From positions 5,679 to 69,678 of the forward strand of contig CAJTXE010000017.1 of assembly GCA_910580225.1 (NCBI GenBank): DNA of 64,000 bases. Reading direction: 5' to 3'. The notes beneath the pieces are model-generated. The model searched no databases and was not told where the DNA came from. It worked only from the letters and a program-made list of their open reading frames with translations. This document shows positions 15,920-23,548 of this stretch, piece by piece. This stretch comes from an uncultured Acetatifactor sp. Lineage in GTDB: Bacteria > Bacillota > Clostridia > Lachnospirales > Lachnospiraceae. How positions within the stretch are numbered: position 1 is the stretch's first letter; every line of letters starts with the position of its first letter. The position numbers were made by a program, and so were the translations under genes.

Positions 15920-16471
15920 ATGGGAATGGCTGAATTTGAACGGAAAAGAGAAGAAAAAATAGACGGTGTAATTTATGCTATGTCACCTTCCCCCGATTAT
16001 CGTCACGGAATTATTAACAACAACATTAACAGAAGCATCGGATGCGGATTAAAAAACAGCCTTTGCCTTGTCTTTATGGAAAATCTGGATTTCAAATACC
16101 AGCCGGAAGTAAATGACGATTATGTCTGTCCGGATGTGATGGTAGTCTGTGACCGGAAGCGTTTAAAAGGGGGAGCTTACAGCGGTGTGCCCAAATTTAT
16201 TGCGGAGACATTGAGCCATTCCACGGCAAAGAGGGATCGGACAGTAAAAAAAGATATATACGAAAAAGCGGGGGTTGAAGAATTCTGGATTGTTTCTCCC
16301 CAGGGATCCGTAGAAATATATTATCTGCAGGATGGAAAATATGAGCTTGAGCAGAATTATATGCTTCAGAAGGAGATGGGGGAAGCGGACTATAATGCGG
16401 ATACGGAGATTGCATTGAGAGCGTTTCCCGAAATCAGCATGACTTTGGGTGAAATTTTTCAAGGTGTGTGA
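15920..16471 (+). CDS. Uma2-family (DUF820) putative endonuclease
   Basis: The 183-residue protein belongs to the PD-(D/E)XK-like Uma2 family. The family signature is clear: CPDVMVVCD near 73-81, GVPKFIAETLSHST near 91-104, then KKDIYEKAGVEEFWIVSPQG. The D...E...K arrangement is that of restriction-like nucleases. The family is common in cyanobacteria and Clostridia and its biological role is not settled. AAGGAAG lies 6 nt upstream. It is a single gene between an oxidoreductase and leuC. Confidence 0.85.
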   Translation: MGMAEFERKREEKIDGVIYAMSPSPDYRHGIINNNINRSIGCGLKNSLCLVFMENLDFKYQPEVNDDYVCPDVMVVCDRKRLKGGAYSGVPKFIAETLSHSTAKRDRTVKKDIYEKAGVEEFWIVSPQGSVEIYYLQDGKYELEQNYMLQKEMGEADYNADTEIALRAFPEISMTLGEIFQGV

Positions 16472-16504
16472 AAATAAATCATAGGAAAACAGTTCGACTT
16501 ATGC

Positions 16505-16590
16505 TATAATGCATGCACAGGAAAGAGGAAAAAACCCAAGGCATCGGTTTCAACCGGATATGCCTTTTGGGCTTTCTCCTGGAAAGGGAG
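16505..16590 (+). promoter_or_regulatory. leuC -10 element and structured 5' leader
   Basis: TATAAT (16505-16510) has only a poor -35. The transcript would start near 16517. A long hairpin follows: CCCAAGGCAT (16535-16544) with ATGCCTTTTGGG (16560-16571), a 2-nt bulge and an inner CGGT-ttca-ACCG stem. CTCC (16576-16579) can then pair with GGAG (16587-16590), part of the leuC ribosome site. This arrangement could control translation or transcript stability. Confidence 0.5.
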
Positions 16591-16599
16591 GAAAAAGAT

Positions 16600-17868
16600 A
16601 TGGGAATGACAATGACGCAAAAGATTCTGGCTGCGGCTGCAGGCCTTGACAAGGTGGAGGCGGGCCAGCTCATTGAGGCGAATCTTGACCTGGTACTGGG
16701 CAATGACATCACAAGCCCTGTGGCTATCAAGGAAATGGACAAGTTTACGGCAAAGGGCGTATTTGACAAGGACAAGATTGCTCTGGTGCCGGATCATTTT
16801 GTGCCCAACAAAGATATCAAATCTGCGGAGCACTGTAAATGTGTCCGGGAATTTGCCCGTAAAAATGAGATTACCAATTATTTTGAGGTGGGTGAGATGG
16901 GCATCGAGCACGCCCTGCTTCCGGAAAAAGGCCTTACCGTAGCCGGAGACGTGATTATCGGCGCGGATTCCCACACCTGCACCTACGGCGCGCTGGGGGC
17001 TTTCTCCACAGGGGTGGGCAGCACGGACATGGCGGCGGGGATGGCCACAGGCAAAGCCTGGTTCAAGGTGCCTTCTGCCATCCGATTCATTCTCACGGGC
17101 AAACCCGCCGAATGGGTCAGCGGCAAGGATGTGATCTTACATATTATCGGCATGATCGGGGTGGACGGCGCGCTGTATAAATCCATGGAATTTGTGGGAG
17201 ACGGTATCGCAAATCTGACCATGGATGATCGCTTTACCATTGCAAATATGGCCATTGAGGCAGGCGGCAAGAACGGAATCTTCCCTGTGGACGCCCTGGC
17301 GGAAAAGTATATCAAGGAGCATTCCGATAAGCCGTACACCATTTATCAGGCGGACGAAGATGCGGTTTACGATGCGTCCTATACCATTGATTTGAGTCAG
17401 CTGCGTCCTACGGTGGCATTTCCCCATCTCCCGGAGAATACCCACACCATTGACGAGATCCGGCAGATGGAAGCCATTGCCATTGACCAGGTGGTCATCG
17501 GATCCTGCACCAACGGACGTCTGGATGATCTGCGTATCGCCGCAAAAGTGCTGAAAGACAGGCATGTGGCAAAGGGCATGCGGTGCATTGTGATTCCCGC
17601 CACCCAGGCGATCTATATGCAGGCTATGGAAGAGGGGCTGCTGAAAACCTTTATCCAGGCAGGAGCCATTGTCAGCACGCCTACCTGCGGACCCTGCCTG
17701 GGCGGCTATATGGGCATCCTGGCAGAGGGCGAGAGATGCGTGTCCACCACCAACCGCAATTTCGTAGGCCGCATGGGGCATGTGTCCTCGGAGATCTATC
17801 TGGCCAGCCCGGCGGTTGCGGCAGCCAGTGCGGTTAAGGGCATGATCTCCGCACCGGAGGAACTGTAA
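16600..17868 (+). CDS. leuC: 3-isopropylmalate dehydratase, large subunit
   Basis: With LeuD it isomerises 2- to 3-isopropylmalate in leucine synthesis. It is an aconitase-family 4Fe-4S enzyme of 422 residues, the usual length for the single-domain LeuC of Clostridia and archaea. The cluster cysteines are seen in GADSHTCTYGALG, GSCTNGR and TPTCGPCLGGYMG. The start at 16600 is fixed by AAAGGGAGG 8 nt upstream. An in-frame ATG at 16513 lies before the expected transcription start and is rejected. leuD follows after 84 bp. Confidence 0.96.
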   Translation: MGMTMTQKILAAAAGLDKVEAGQLIEANLDLVLGNDITSPVAIKEMDKFTAKGVFDKDKIALVPDHFVPNKDIKSAEHCKCVREFARKNEITNYFEVGEMGIEHALLPEKGLTVAGDVIIGADSHTCTYGALGAFSTGVGSTDMAAGMATGKAWFKVPSAIRFILTGKPAEWVSGKDVILHIIGMIGVDGALYKSMEFVGDGIANLTMDDRFTIANMAIEAGGKNGIFPVDALAEKYIKEHSDKPYTIYQADEDAVYDASYTIDLSQLRPTVAFPHLPENTHTIDEIRQMEAIAIDQVVIGSCTNGRLDDLRIAAKVLKDRHVAKGMRCIVIPATQAIYMQAMEEGLLKTFIQAGAIVSTPTCGPCLGGYMGILAEGERCVSTTNRNFVGRMGHVSSEIYLASPAVAAASAVKGMISAPEEL

Positions 17869-17952
17869 ATCTGTTGAAGGAAAGGAGGCTCCCGCTGAGG
17901 GCAGGGCTTCGAGGAGATGCGCGGAAGCTGTCTGAGGGCGGGGGAGGTGAAT

Positions 17953-18438
17953 ATGAACGCAAAAGGAAGAGTTTTTAAATACGGAGACAATGTAGATACA
18001 GACGTAATCATTCCGGCCAGATATCTGAACACATCGGATCCCGGAGAACTGGCGGCCCATTGCATGGAGGATATTGACAGGGAGTTCATAAAGCAGGTGA
18101 ATAAGGGCGATATCATTGTGGCGGAGAAAAATTTCGGCTGCGGTTCCTCCAGGGAGCATGCGCCCATTGCCATCAAGGCCGCGGGAGTCAGCTGCGTTAT
18201 CGCGGAGACCTTTGCCAGAATCTTCTATCGCAATGCCATCAATATCGGGCTGCCCATCATTGAGTGTCCGGAGGCTTCCAGGGGAATCCAGGCGGGAGAT
18301 GAGGTGGAGGTGGATTTCGATTCCGGCGTTATCACCAATGTGACCCGGGGCACAAGCTTCCAGGGGCAGGCTTTTCCGGAATTTATGCAGAAGATTATTG
18401 CTTCCGAAGGTCTGATCAATTATATCAATAACAAGTAA
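17953..18438 (+). CDS. leuD: 3-isopropylmalate dehydratase, small subunit
   Basis: The swivelling small subunit that completes the LeuCD dehydratase. The 161 residues match the short clostridial type. The motif GDNVDTDVIIPARYL at the N terminus and the substrate-loop NFGCGSSREHAP near residue 58 are diagnostic. GGGAGG lies about 5 nt before ATG 17953; the open frame to 17917 lacks an RBS. It is co-transcribed with leuC and ends at a clear terminator. Confidence 0.95.
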   Translation: MNAKGRVFKYGDNVDTDVIIPARYLNTSDPGELAAHCMEDIDREFIKQVNKGDIIVAEKNFGCGSSREHAPIAIKAAGVSCVIAETFARIFYRNAINIGLPIIECPEASRGIQAGDEVEVDFDSGVITNVTRGTSFQGQAFPEFMQKIIASEGLINYINNK

Positions 18439-18457
18439 AAATTCATTCATACAACCG

Positions 18458-18499
18458 GCCTCGCAGATCACGGTTTCTGAGACTGCGGGGCTCTTTTTT
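18458..18499 (+). terminator. Terminator of the leuCD operon
   Basis: A 9-bp stem, GCCTCGCAG (18458-18466) with CTGCGGGGC (18483-18491, one G-U pair), is followed by TCTTTTTT. Confidence 0.9.
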
Positions 18500-18663
18500 C
18501 TGTCATATAGGATGTTTTCATGAACTGGGCGCTGCTGCCCGTCCATTAGGGCAGCGCGTTTGTGACGGGGGATTCTGAACGGGATCAGAAGAGGATATTG
18601 TGCACATTGCAGATGGGGGATGTATTTTGTGTGGACAGTGAGGGAAAGGAAGTCAGGAGAGCC

Positions 18664-20034
18664 ATGGAAAAGGGAGCATCAAAAAAATACGAAATAGACA
18701 TGTGTAACGGTCCGCTGTTGGGTAAGATTATGGTTTTTTACATACCGCTGATGCTGTCGGGAATTCTGCAGCTGCTTTTCAATGCGGCGGACATTGTGGT
18801 AGTAGGACGTTTTGCGGGAAATGAGGCTCTGGCGGCGGTGGGTTCCACCGGCTCCCTGACAAATTTGATCGTGAATCTGTTCATCGGACTGTCTGTGGGG
18901 GCAAATGTTCTGGTGGCCAGATTTTATGGGGCGGGGCAGGACGGAGAATTGAAGGAAATGGTGCAGACAGCCATTGCCACAGCCCTTGCAGGAGGTGTGA
19001 TTCTGGTTTTTCTGGGGTTTTTTATCTCCGGTCCTGCTTTGGGCTGGATGGGAACACCGGAGGATGTAATCCAGCATTCCGTTCTGTACATGCGGATTTA
19101 TTTTGCCGGTATGCCGTTTATGATGGTATATAATTTCGGAAGCGCTGTGCTCCGGGCCGTGGGCGATACCAAGAGACCCCTGTATTACCTGCTGATTGCC
19201 GGTGTGGTGAATGTGGTGCTGAATCTGATCTTTGTGATTGTGTTCTCCATGGGGGTGGCGGGAGTTGCCGCGGCTACGGTGGTCTCTCAGGCCATCTCCG
19301 CCGCATTGGTGGTGCGGTGTTTGATTCTAACTGACAGTGCTTACCGCCTGGTGCTGCAGGGCATGAAGATTGCGCCGGACAAGCTGATAAAAATGGTGCA
19401 GATCGGCGTTCCCGCAGGAATGCAGGGCGCTCTGTTTTCCATCTCCAATGTACTGATTCAGTCCTCGGTGAACAGCTTCGGCTCCGTGGCCATGGCGGGA
19501 AATACGGCGGCCAGTAATATCGAGGGCTTTGTGTACACTGCCATGAATGCCTTTCATCAGGCAGCCATCAGCTTCAGCGGCCAGAATTACGGCGCCAGGA
19601 AATACAAGCGTATTTTCAATGTCCTGGTGATCTGCGAGGTTATGGTGGTGGCGGTAGGGGTTCTGATGGGAAATGCAGCCTATTTCTTCGGCGGAACTTT
19701 GCTGAAACTGTATACCATAGACCCGGCGGTTATCCAATATGGGATTCTGCGTATGCGGATTATCAGCGTACCGTATTTTCTCTGCGGTGTAATGGATGTG
19801 GCGGTAGGGGCGCTCCGGGGAATGGGATATGCCATCATGCCCATGCTGGTTTCCCTGACCGGGGCCTGCCTGTTCCGGGTGGTCTGGATTTATACCATAT
19901 TTCAGAGCAACCGCACATTGGAATGCCTCTATTTTTCCTACCCCATCAGCTGGACGCTGACTTTCCTGGTGCATTTCGTGTGTTTTGCGGTGGTTTACCG
20001 GAGGCTGCTGAAGCGGGACCCCGGGATTGAATGA
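18664..20034 (+). CDS. MATE-family multidrug/Na+ or H+ antiporter
   Basis: The 456-residue membrane protein has twelve predicted helices in two homologous halves, the standard MATE architecture. It would export cationic drugs or metabolites. Typical segments are GPLLGKIMVFYIPLMLSGIL at the first helix and FNAADIVVVGRFAGNEALAA. The start at 18664 is chosen for AGGAGA 5 nt upstream; the frame continues upstream to a GTG at 18562 without membrane character. The stop lies 29 nt before ruvA, so the two may be co-transcribed. The substrate is unknown. Confidence 0.9.
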   Translation: MEKGASKKYEIDMCNGPLLGKIMVFYIPLMLSGILQLLFNAADIVVVGRFAGNEALAAVGSTGSLTNLIVNLFIGLSVGANVLVARFYGAGQDGELKEMVQTAIATALAGGVILVFLGFFISGPALGWMGTPEDVIQHSVLYMRIYFAGMPFMMVYNFGSAVLRAVGDTKRPLYYLLIAGVVNVVLNLIFVIVFSMGVAGVAAATVVSQAISAALVVRCLILTDSAYRLVLQGMKIAPDKLIKMVQIGVPAGMQGALFSISNVLIQSSVNSFGSVAMAGNTAASNIEGFVYTAMNAFHQAAISFSGQNYGARKYKRIFNVLVICEVMVVAVGVLMGNAAYFFGGTLLKLYTIDPAVIQYGILRMRIISVPYFLCGVMDVAVGALRGMGYAIMPMLVSLTGACLFRVVWIYTIFQSNRTLECLYFSYPISWTLTFLVHFVCFAVVYRRLLKRDPGIE

Positions 20035-20063
20035 GTGTAGGAGGCGGAGGGAATGAGAGCAAT

Positions 20064-20675
20064 ATGATAGCATATGTAAAGGGAACAGTAGAAGACATAA
20101 AAGAAGACAATGTGGTAATCGGAGTGGGAGGCATGGGCTACAATGTGCGGATATCCGCGGACACGGCGGCCAGGCTTCCGGGTATCGGGGAGACGGTCAG
20201 GCTGTATACCTACACCAGTGTCCGGGAGGATGCCATACAGCTGTTTGGTTTTCTGGCGAAAAATGACCTGGAGATCTTCCGGAAGTGCATTACGGTCAGC
20301 GGCATCGGCCCCAAGGGCGCGCTGGCCATACTCTCCGTTCTGGATGCGGATTCCCTGCGGTTTGCCATTATGACAGGGGATGTGAAGGCCATCTCCAAAG
20401 CGCCCGGAATCGGCGCAAAGACTGCGGAGCGTCTGATTCTGGAGCTGAAGAGCAAGATCAAGATTGACGACGCTCTGATAGACAGGGAGATCGAGAGTAC
20501 ACGGACCGCTGCCCAGGGCATGGCGGATACGCCCCAGAAGCGGGAGGCCGTGGAGGCGTTGGTGTCTCTGGGCTATGGGAACGCGGAGGCTGTGAAGGCC
20601 GTGAACGCCATTGAGGGAATTGAGACAATGGATTCCGGAGCAGTACTGAAGGCAGCGCTGAAAAAGATGTTTTGA
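20064..20675 (+). CDS. ruvA: Holliday junction branch-migration protein RuvA
   Basis: RuvA binds four-way junctions and loads the RuvB motor. The 203-residue protein begins MIAYVKGTVE, the typical OB-fold start. The two helix-hairpin-helix motifs are at ITVSGIGPKGALAIL and KAPGIGAKTAERLILELK. The C-terminal domain III, which contacts RuvB, ends in GAVLKAALKKMF. The preferred start is ATG 20064 on homology; its ribosome site is weak or distant (GGAGG at 20046-20050), so translation may depend on the upstream MATE gene. ruvB, normally next, is 20.4 kb downstream. Confidence 0.95.
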   Translation: MIAYVKGTVEDIKEDNVVIGVGGMGYNVRISADTAARLPGIGETVRLYTYTSVREDAIQLFGFLAKNDLEIFRKCITVSGIGPKGALAILSVLDADSLRFAIMTGDVKAISKAPGIGAKTAERLILELKSKIKIDDALIDREIESTRTAAQGMADTPQKREAVEALVSLGYGNAEAVKAVNAIEGIETMDSGAVLKAALKKMF

Positions 20676-20722
20676 TTCCTTTCATAAAAGGATAATAAAT
20701 TCATGGGCCTCCCCTTACTTAT

Positions 20723-21769
20723 TCACAGATCTCTGCCCATAAAACGTTTGAGCTCTCCGCCGGGGTTGACTTCCATGACAGCCTGAAGAATTTCTTCTTT
20801 GCGGTTTTCTGCGTCAGGCAGATTGCAGACGATATCGTTCAGATCATAGGGACCATACCGGAAATGACCCACCGCTGCTCCGCAGATCCTGCCGTCTATG
20901 AGCAGATACTGCAGGGGCTCGCAGTCATAGGGGAGACCTTGGGTCAGGTCCTTGACCATCTGCTTCAGTGAGGGTTCCTGTATTTTATAGAGGAAGTCGT
21001 TCCGATGGAGGGCATAGACGGAGCGGAGCTCTCTTGGTTCATAATGTTCCAAAAGTACCAGGTCGCTTTTCAGCAGATAGCCGGACTTGCGGGGAACCAG
21101 AATGCCCTCTGCGGTCAGTTCTTCTGCGGCCATTCGGATGTCCTTTTCAGGTACACGATAGAAAGCCTTTGCCATGGCGGTATCAAACCACACGGTCCGG
21201 CAGGCGAAGCGCTGCAGCAGGATTTTCAGTGCCTCCGTTTTGGTATATCGCTGCGTATTGACCTGCGGAAACATTTCCCCAAATCGATACCAGCCCCGGT
21301 CCCACTGGCCATCATATTGATCTTCGTAGATCAGAAAGGCTTCCTGAAGCCGGTGAAGGATGGGAGTGAGCTGTTTCACCAGGAGACCGGTCTCTTCCTT
21401 CAGCTGCTGAATATTGAAGGGACCGGCAGTCTCAATAAGGGTGAGAACCTCTGTCTGTTCCAAGGTGGGCTTTGTCAGAGGTTTGCGGTAAAGAGAGGCG
21501 AACAGATCCATATCCTGGTCCATAATCCATCCCAGGTTACCTCCGGCGAACCGTCCCTTTATGAGCTTTCGATCTAACTGACGCTGTCTGTTGAATTCCA
21601 TGTCGTCAAAGGCGGTGCGGAAGGAGAGGACAGGCGGCTCTCCAAAGCCGTGCCAGTATACGTTCTGTCCGGGCTGTGTATCTCGATACAGAGCTATGTA
21701 TTCGGTTTCTTCTGCTTTTTTCAGGAGACACTGCCGTTCCATACGCAATGACAGGATATTATGTTCCAT
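20723..21769 (-). CDS. Winged-helix protein, possibly AlkZ/YcaQ-like DNA glycosylase family
   Basis: A 348-residue soluble protein. The pattern of a central winged helix (EVLTLIETAGPFNIQQLKEE near 107), a second winged-helix-like part (VPEKDIRMAAEELTAEGILV) and a C-terminal beta-rich segment with YLLIDGRICGAAVGHFRYG is reminiscent of the HTH_42/AlkZ family, whose members excise alkylated or crosslinked bases. I cannot identify the catalytic QxQ/QxD motif with confidence, so the assignment is tentative. It follows the DUF3795 gene on the same strand by 21 nt, with AGGAAAA as RBS, and is probably co-transcribed with it. Confidence 0.5.
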   Translation of the reverse strand: MEHNILSLRMERQCLLKKAEETEYIALYRDTQPGQNVYWHGFGEPPVLSFRTAFDDMEFNRQRQLDRKLIKGRFAGGNLGWIMDQDMDLFASLYRKPLTKPTLEQTEVLTLIETAGPFNIQQLKEETGLLVKQLTPILHRLQEAFLIYEDQYDGQWDRGWYRFGEMFPQVNTQRYTKTEALKILLQRFACRTVWFDTAMAKAFYRVPEKDIRMAAEELTAEGILVPRKSGYLLKSDLVLLEHYEPRELRSVYALHRNDFLYKIQEPSLKQMVKDLTQGLPYDCEPLQYLLIDGRICGAAVGHFRYGPYDLNDIVCNLPDAENRKEEILQAVMEVNPGGELKRFMGRDL

Positions 21770-21790
21770 TTGATTTTTCCTTCTGTTGTA

Positions 21791-22075
21791 TTATTGGTGG
21801 TTTCCTTCCTCATCCTGACGCCAGATTCTGCATTGTTCTATCCGGGCGCCCTGGGGTGTGTCGCCGTGTTCCGGGTCACAGGAGTATCCCGTCAGAAGAT
21901 TGCAGGGAATGTCGGGGCATTGGCCGCAGTGCAGGAAGCCTTTTTCCTGGCAGCAGGCGGCAACAGGGCATTCGCCGTGGAATGGACGGCCCATTGTTTC
22001 AATACATCCTCCGCAGCCGCTGCTTTCTTTGTATTCACATCCGGTGCAGTGCAATCCGCATCTTGAATCAACCAT
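21791..22075 (-). CDS. DUF3795-like cysteine-rich small protein
   Basis: The 94-residue protein contains about 12 cysteines in motifs such as RCGLHCTGCEY, SGCGGCIETMG and HCGQCPDIPC. This pattern is typical of DUF3795, a family likely to bind zinc or an iron-sulfur cluster, with no established function. A consensus GGAGG lies 7 nt before the ATG. It is the first gene of a two-gene unit with the winged-helix protein. Confidence 0.8.
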   Translation of the reverse strand: MVDSRCGLHCTGCEYKESSGCGGCIETMGRPFHGECPVAACCQEKGFLHCGQCPDIPCNLLTGYSCDPEHGDTPQGARIEQCRIWRQDEEGNHQ

Positions 22076-22303
22076 GTTCGATACCTCCGCTTTTTATCAT
22101 ATTGGTTATCTGCCCTGAAACGCATATCGTCCGGCAGGGCTGAGAGCGACTTTGGTGGTCCGAAAAATCAGCTCGTTCCCTTACGATAGCATTGTGAACA
22201 TGCCAACAGTATGTCATGTTTACAGAAATCAGCAAATATTTTCATGGGGCCAGACAGATCTGTCAGGGAGAGACTTGCTGATGCCGAAAACAAAAGCTTT
22301 GGA

Positions 22304-23203
22304 TTACAAGTACAGACTTCGGGCAGAGTCTAAGACAGCTTTCATCCGCTCCACCATTTCCGGAGGAGCCAGAACTTTCACTTTGTCACCGAAGCCCAGG
22401 AACCATGTCACTGCCTGTTCCTTCGTGGTAAAGCCCCGTTTTGCATATAATTTTCCGTCTTCCCTCAGGGTAAAGCAGGTTGGGCCGTATTCTTCCACCA
22501 GGCGGTATTTTACACAAGGGTCATAGACTGCGGAGACAATGTAATCGTCTGTCATATGGGAGCCAAAGCGTCTTTTTTCCTCCGGAATATCTCTGGGAGA
22601 AAAGGTTTCTTGTGCAATCTGCAGGTCCCACAGGCGTCTGAGCTTAAACATACGGAAATCCTGCCGTTGTCTGCAGAAGCCGAATACATACCAGTCAGAC
22701 CACTTAAACACGGTGAGGCATGGTTCGATCAGCTTGTCGGCTTCTCCCTTCTCATAATAATAGCGGAAAGAGATGCATTTTGTCTCCCGGATGGCGTATT
22801 GAAGCAGATCCAGTTTGGATGCAAGGTCCTCCTTATAGTGAGAGGCCAGGTCGATTATCATATGGTCTGCAACTTTAACGGCTGGATGGCCGCCGATTTT
22901 CCGGGCGAGATTTTCTCCTGAAGCAGAGTGTGAAACGCTGTCCAAAGATTTTAGTCCTGTGAAGATAGCTGCCAGTTCCTGTTGGGTGAAGACGGTGGTA
23001 TCCAGAGAGAAGCCCTCCATAATGGAAATACCGCCACCTGCGCCCTGGGTGGTGATCAGCGGTATGCCGGCTTTGCAGATGTCTTCAATGTCCCGGCTGA
23101 TGGTGCGGCGGGATACCTCAAATTTCTCCGCCAGGTAGGGAGCAGTAACAGTCTTTTTCTGCTGCAGGGTGGTTATGATGCCGATTAAACGGTAAATTTT
23201 CAT
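22304..23203 (-). CDS. YafY-type HTH-WYL transcriptional regulator
   Basis: The 299-residue regulator has an N-terminal HTH_11 domain (APYLAEKFEVSRRTISRDIE) and the loop PLITTQGAGGGISI. The WYL domain follows at about 140-215 (FRYYYEKGEADKLIEPCLTV then WYVFGFCRQRQDFRMFKLRR), and a C-terminal WCX region ends in FLGFGDKVKVLAPPEM. WYL proteins usually sense a nucleic-acid or nucleotide ligand or respond to DNA damage. The start is MKIYRLIG at 23203, with AAGGAA 8 nt upstream; the longer open frame has no RBS. It is transcribed away from the chemoreceptor gene and resembles the second WYL regulator at 30586. Confidence 0.88.
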   Translation of the reverse strand: MKIYRLIGIITTLQQKKTVTAPYLAEKFEVSRRTISRDIEDICKAGIPLITTQGAGGGISIMEGFSLDTTVFTQQELAAIFTGLKSLDSVSHSASGENLARKIGGHPAVKVADHMIIDLASHYKEDLASKLDLLQYAIRETKCISFRYYYEKGEADKLIEPCLTVFKWSDWYVFGFCRQRQDFRMFKLRRLWDLQIAQETFSPRDIPEEKRRFGSHMTDDYIVSAVYDPCVKYRLVEEYGPTCFTLREDGKLYAKRGFTTKEQAVTWFLGFGDKVKVLAPPEMVERMKAVLDSARSLYL

Positions 23204-23548
23204 CTGTATGATTCCTTTTTGCGGACTTTGGCAGCATGGACGTTTTCCTTCTTTTTCGAGGCAGAGATTCTGCCATGCTCCCATGTACTTATTGTACCAA
23301 AACGGTGCTGCGTCAGCAAGAGGAAAGAGAAAAAGGGTTTCAGGGCTTCCTTTTTCTGTCTGATTATGATACACTATATTTAAAGTCACCCAATGTTTGC
23401 CAGAGGGATTTTACTGTAATCCGCTGACAGTGTTGGAGGGCTTTTCCTATGTCCCTCAAACAGTTCCCTGTTGTGCGGGGAGACAGAAAAGAGACAGCAG
23501 AATGGATTTGGGAAAGGTGGATTTCCGAAACGGGAGAGGAAGACAGAT
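23204..23548. other. Divergent control region between WYL regulator and chemoreceptor
   Basis: 345 bp with no gene. The minus-strand promoter of the WYL regulator is clear (listed separately). The plus-strand promoter for the chemoreceptor is not obvious; a weak TTCC-rich -35 and TACACT -10 occur near 23350-23375. Confidence 0.4.
23291..23319 (-). promoter_or_regulatory. Promoter of the WYL regulator, with overlapping palindrome
   Basis: On the minus strand TTGCTG (complement of 23314-23319), a 17-bp spacer and TACAAT (complement of 23291-23296). The -10 overlaps the palindrome GTAC-ttatt-GTAC (23285-23297), a candidate operator for autoregulation. Confidence 0.6.

Noticed and set aside
16513..16599. 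In-frame ATG and Leu-rich stretch before leuC as N-terminal extension or leader peptide
   Set aside because: The ATG lies before the expected transcript start, has no ribosome site, and there is no stop before leuC; the hairpin explains this region better.
17137..18546. 469-codon antisense frame across leuC-leuD
   Set aside because: Shadow of conserved genes with diagnostic motifs.
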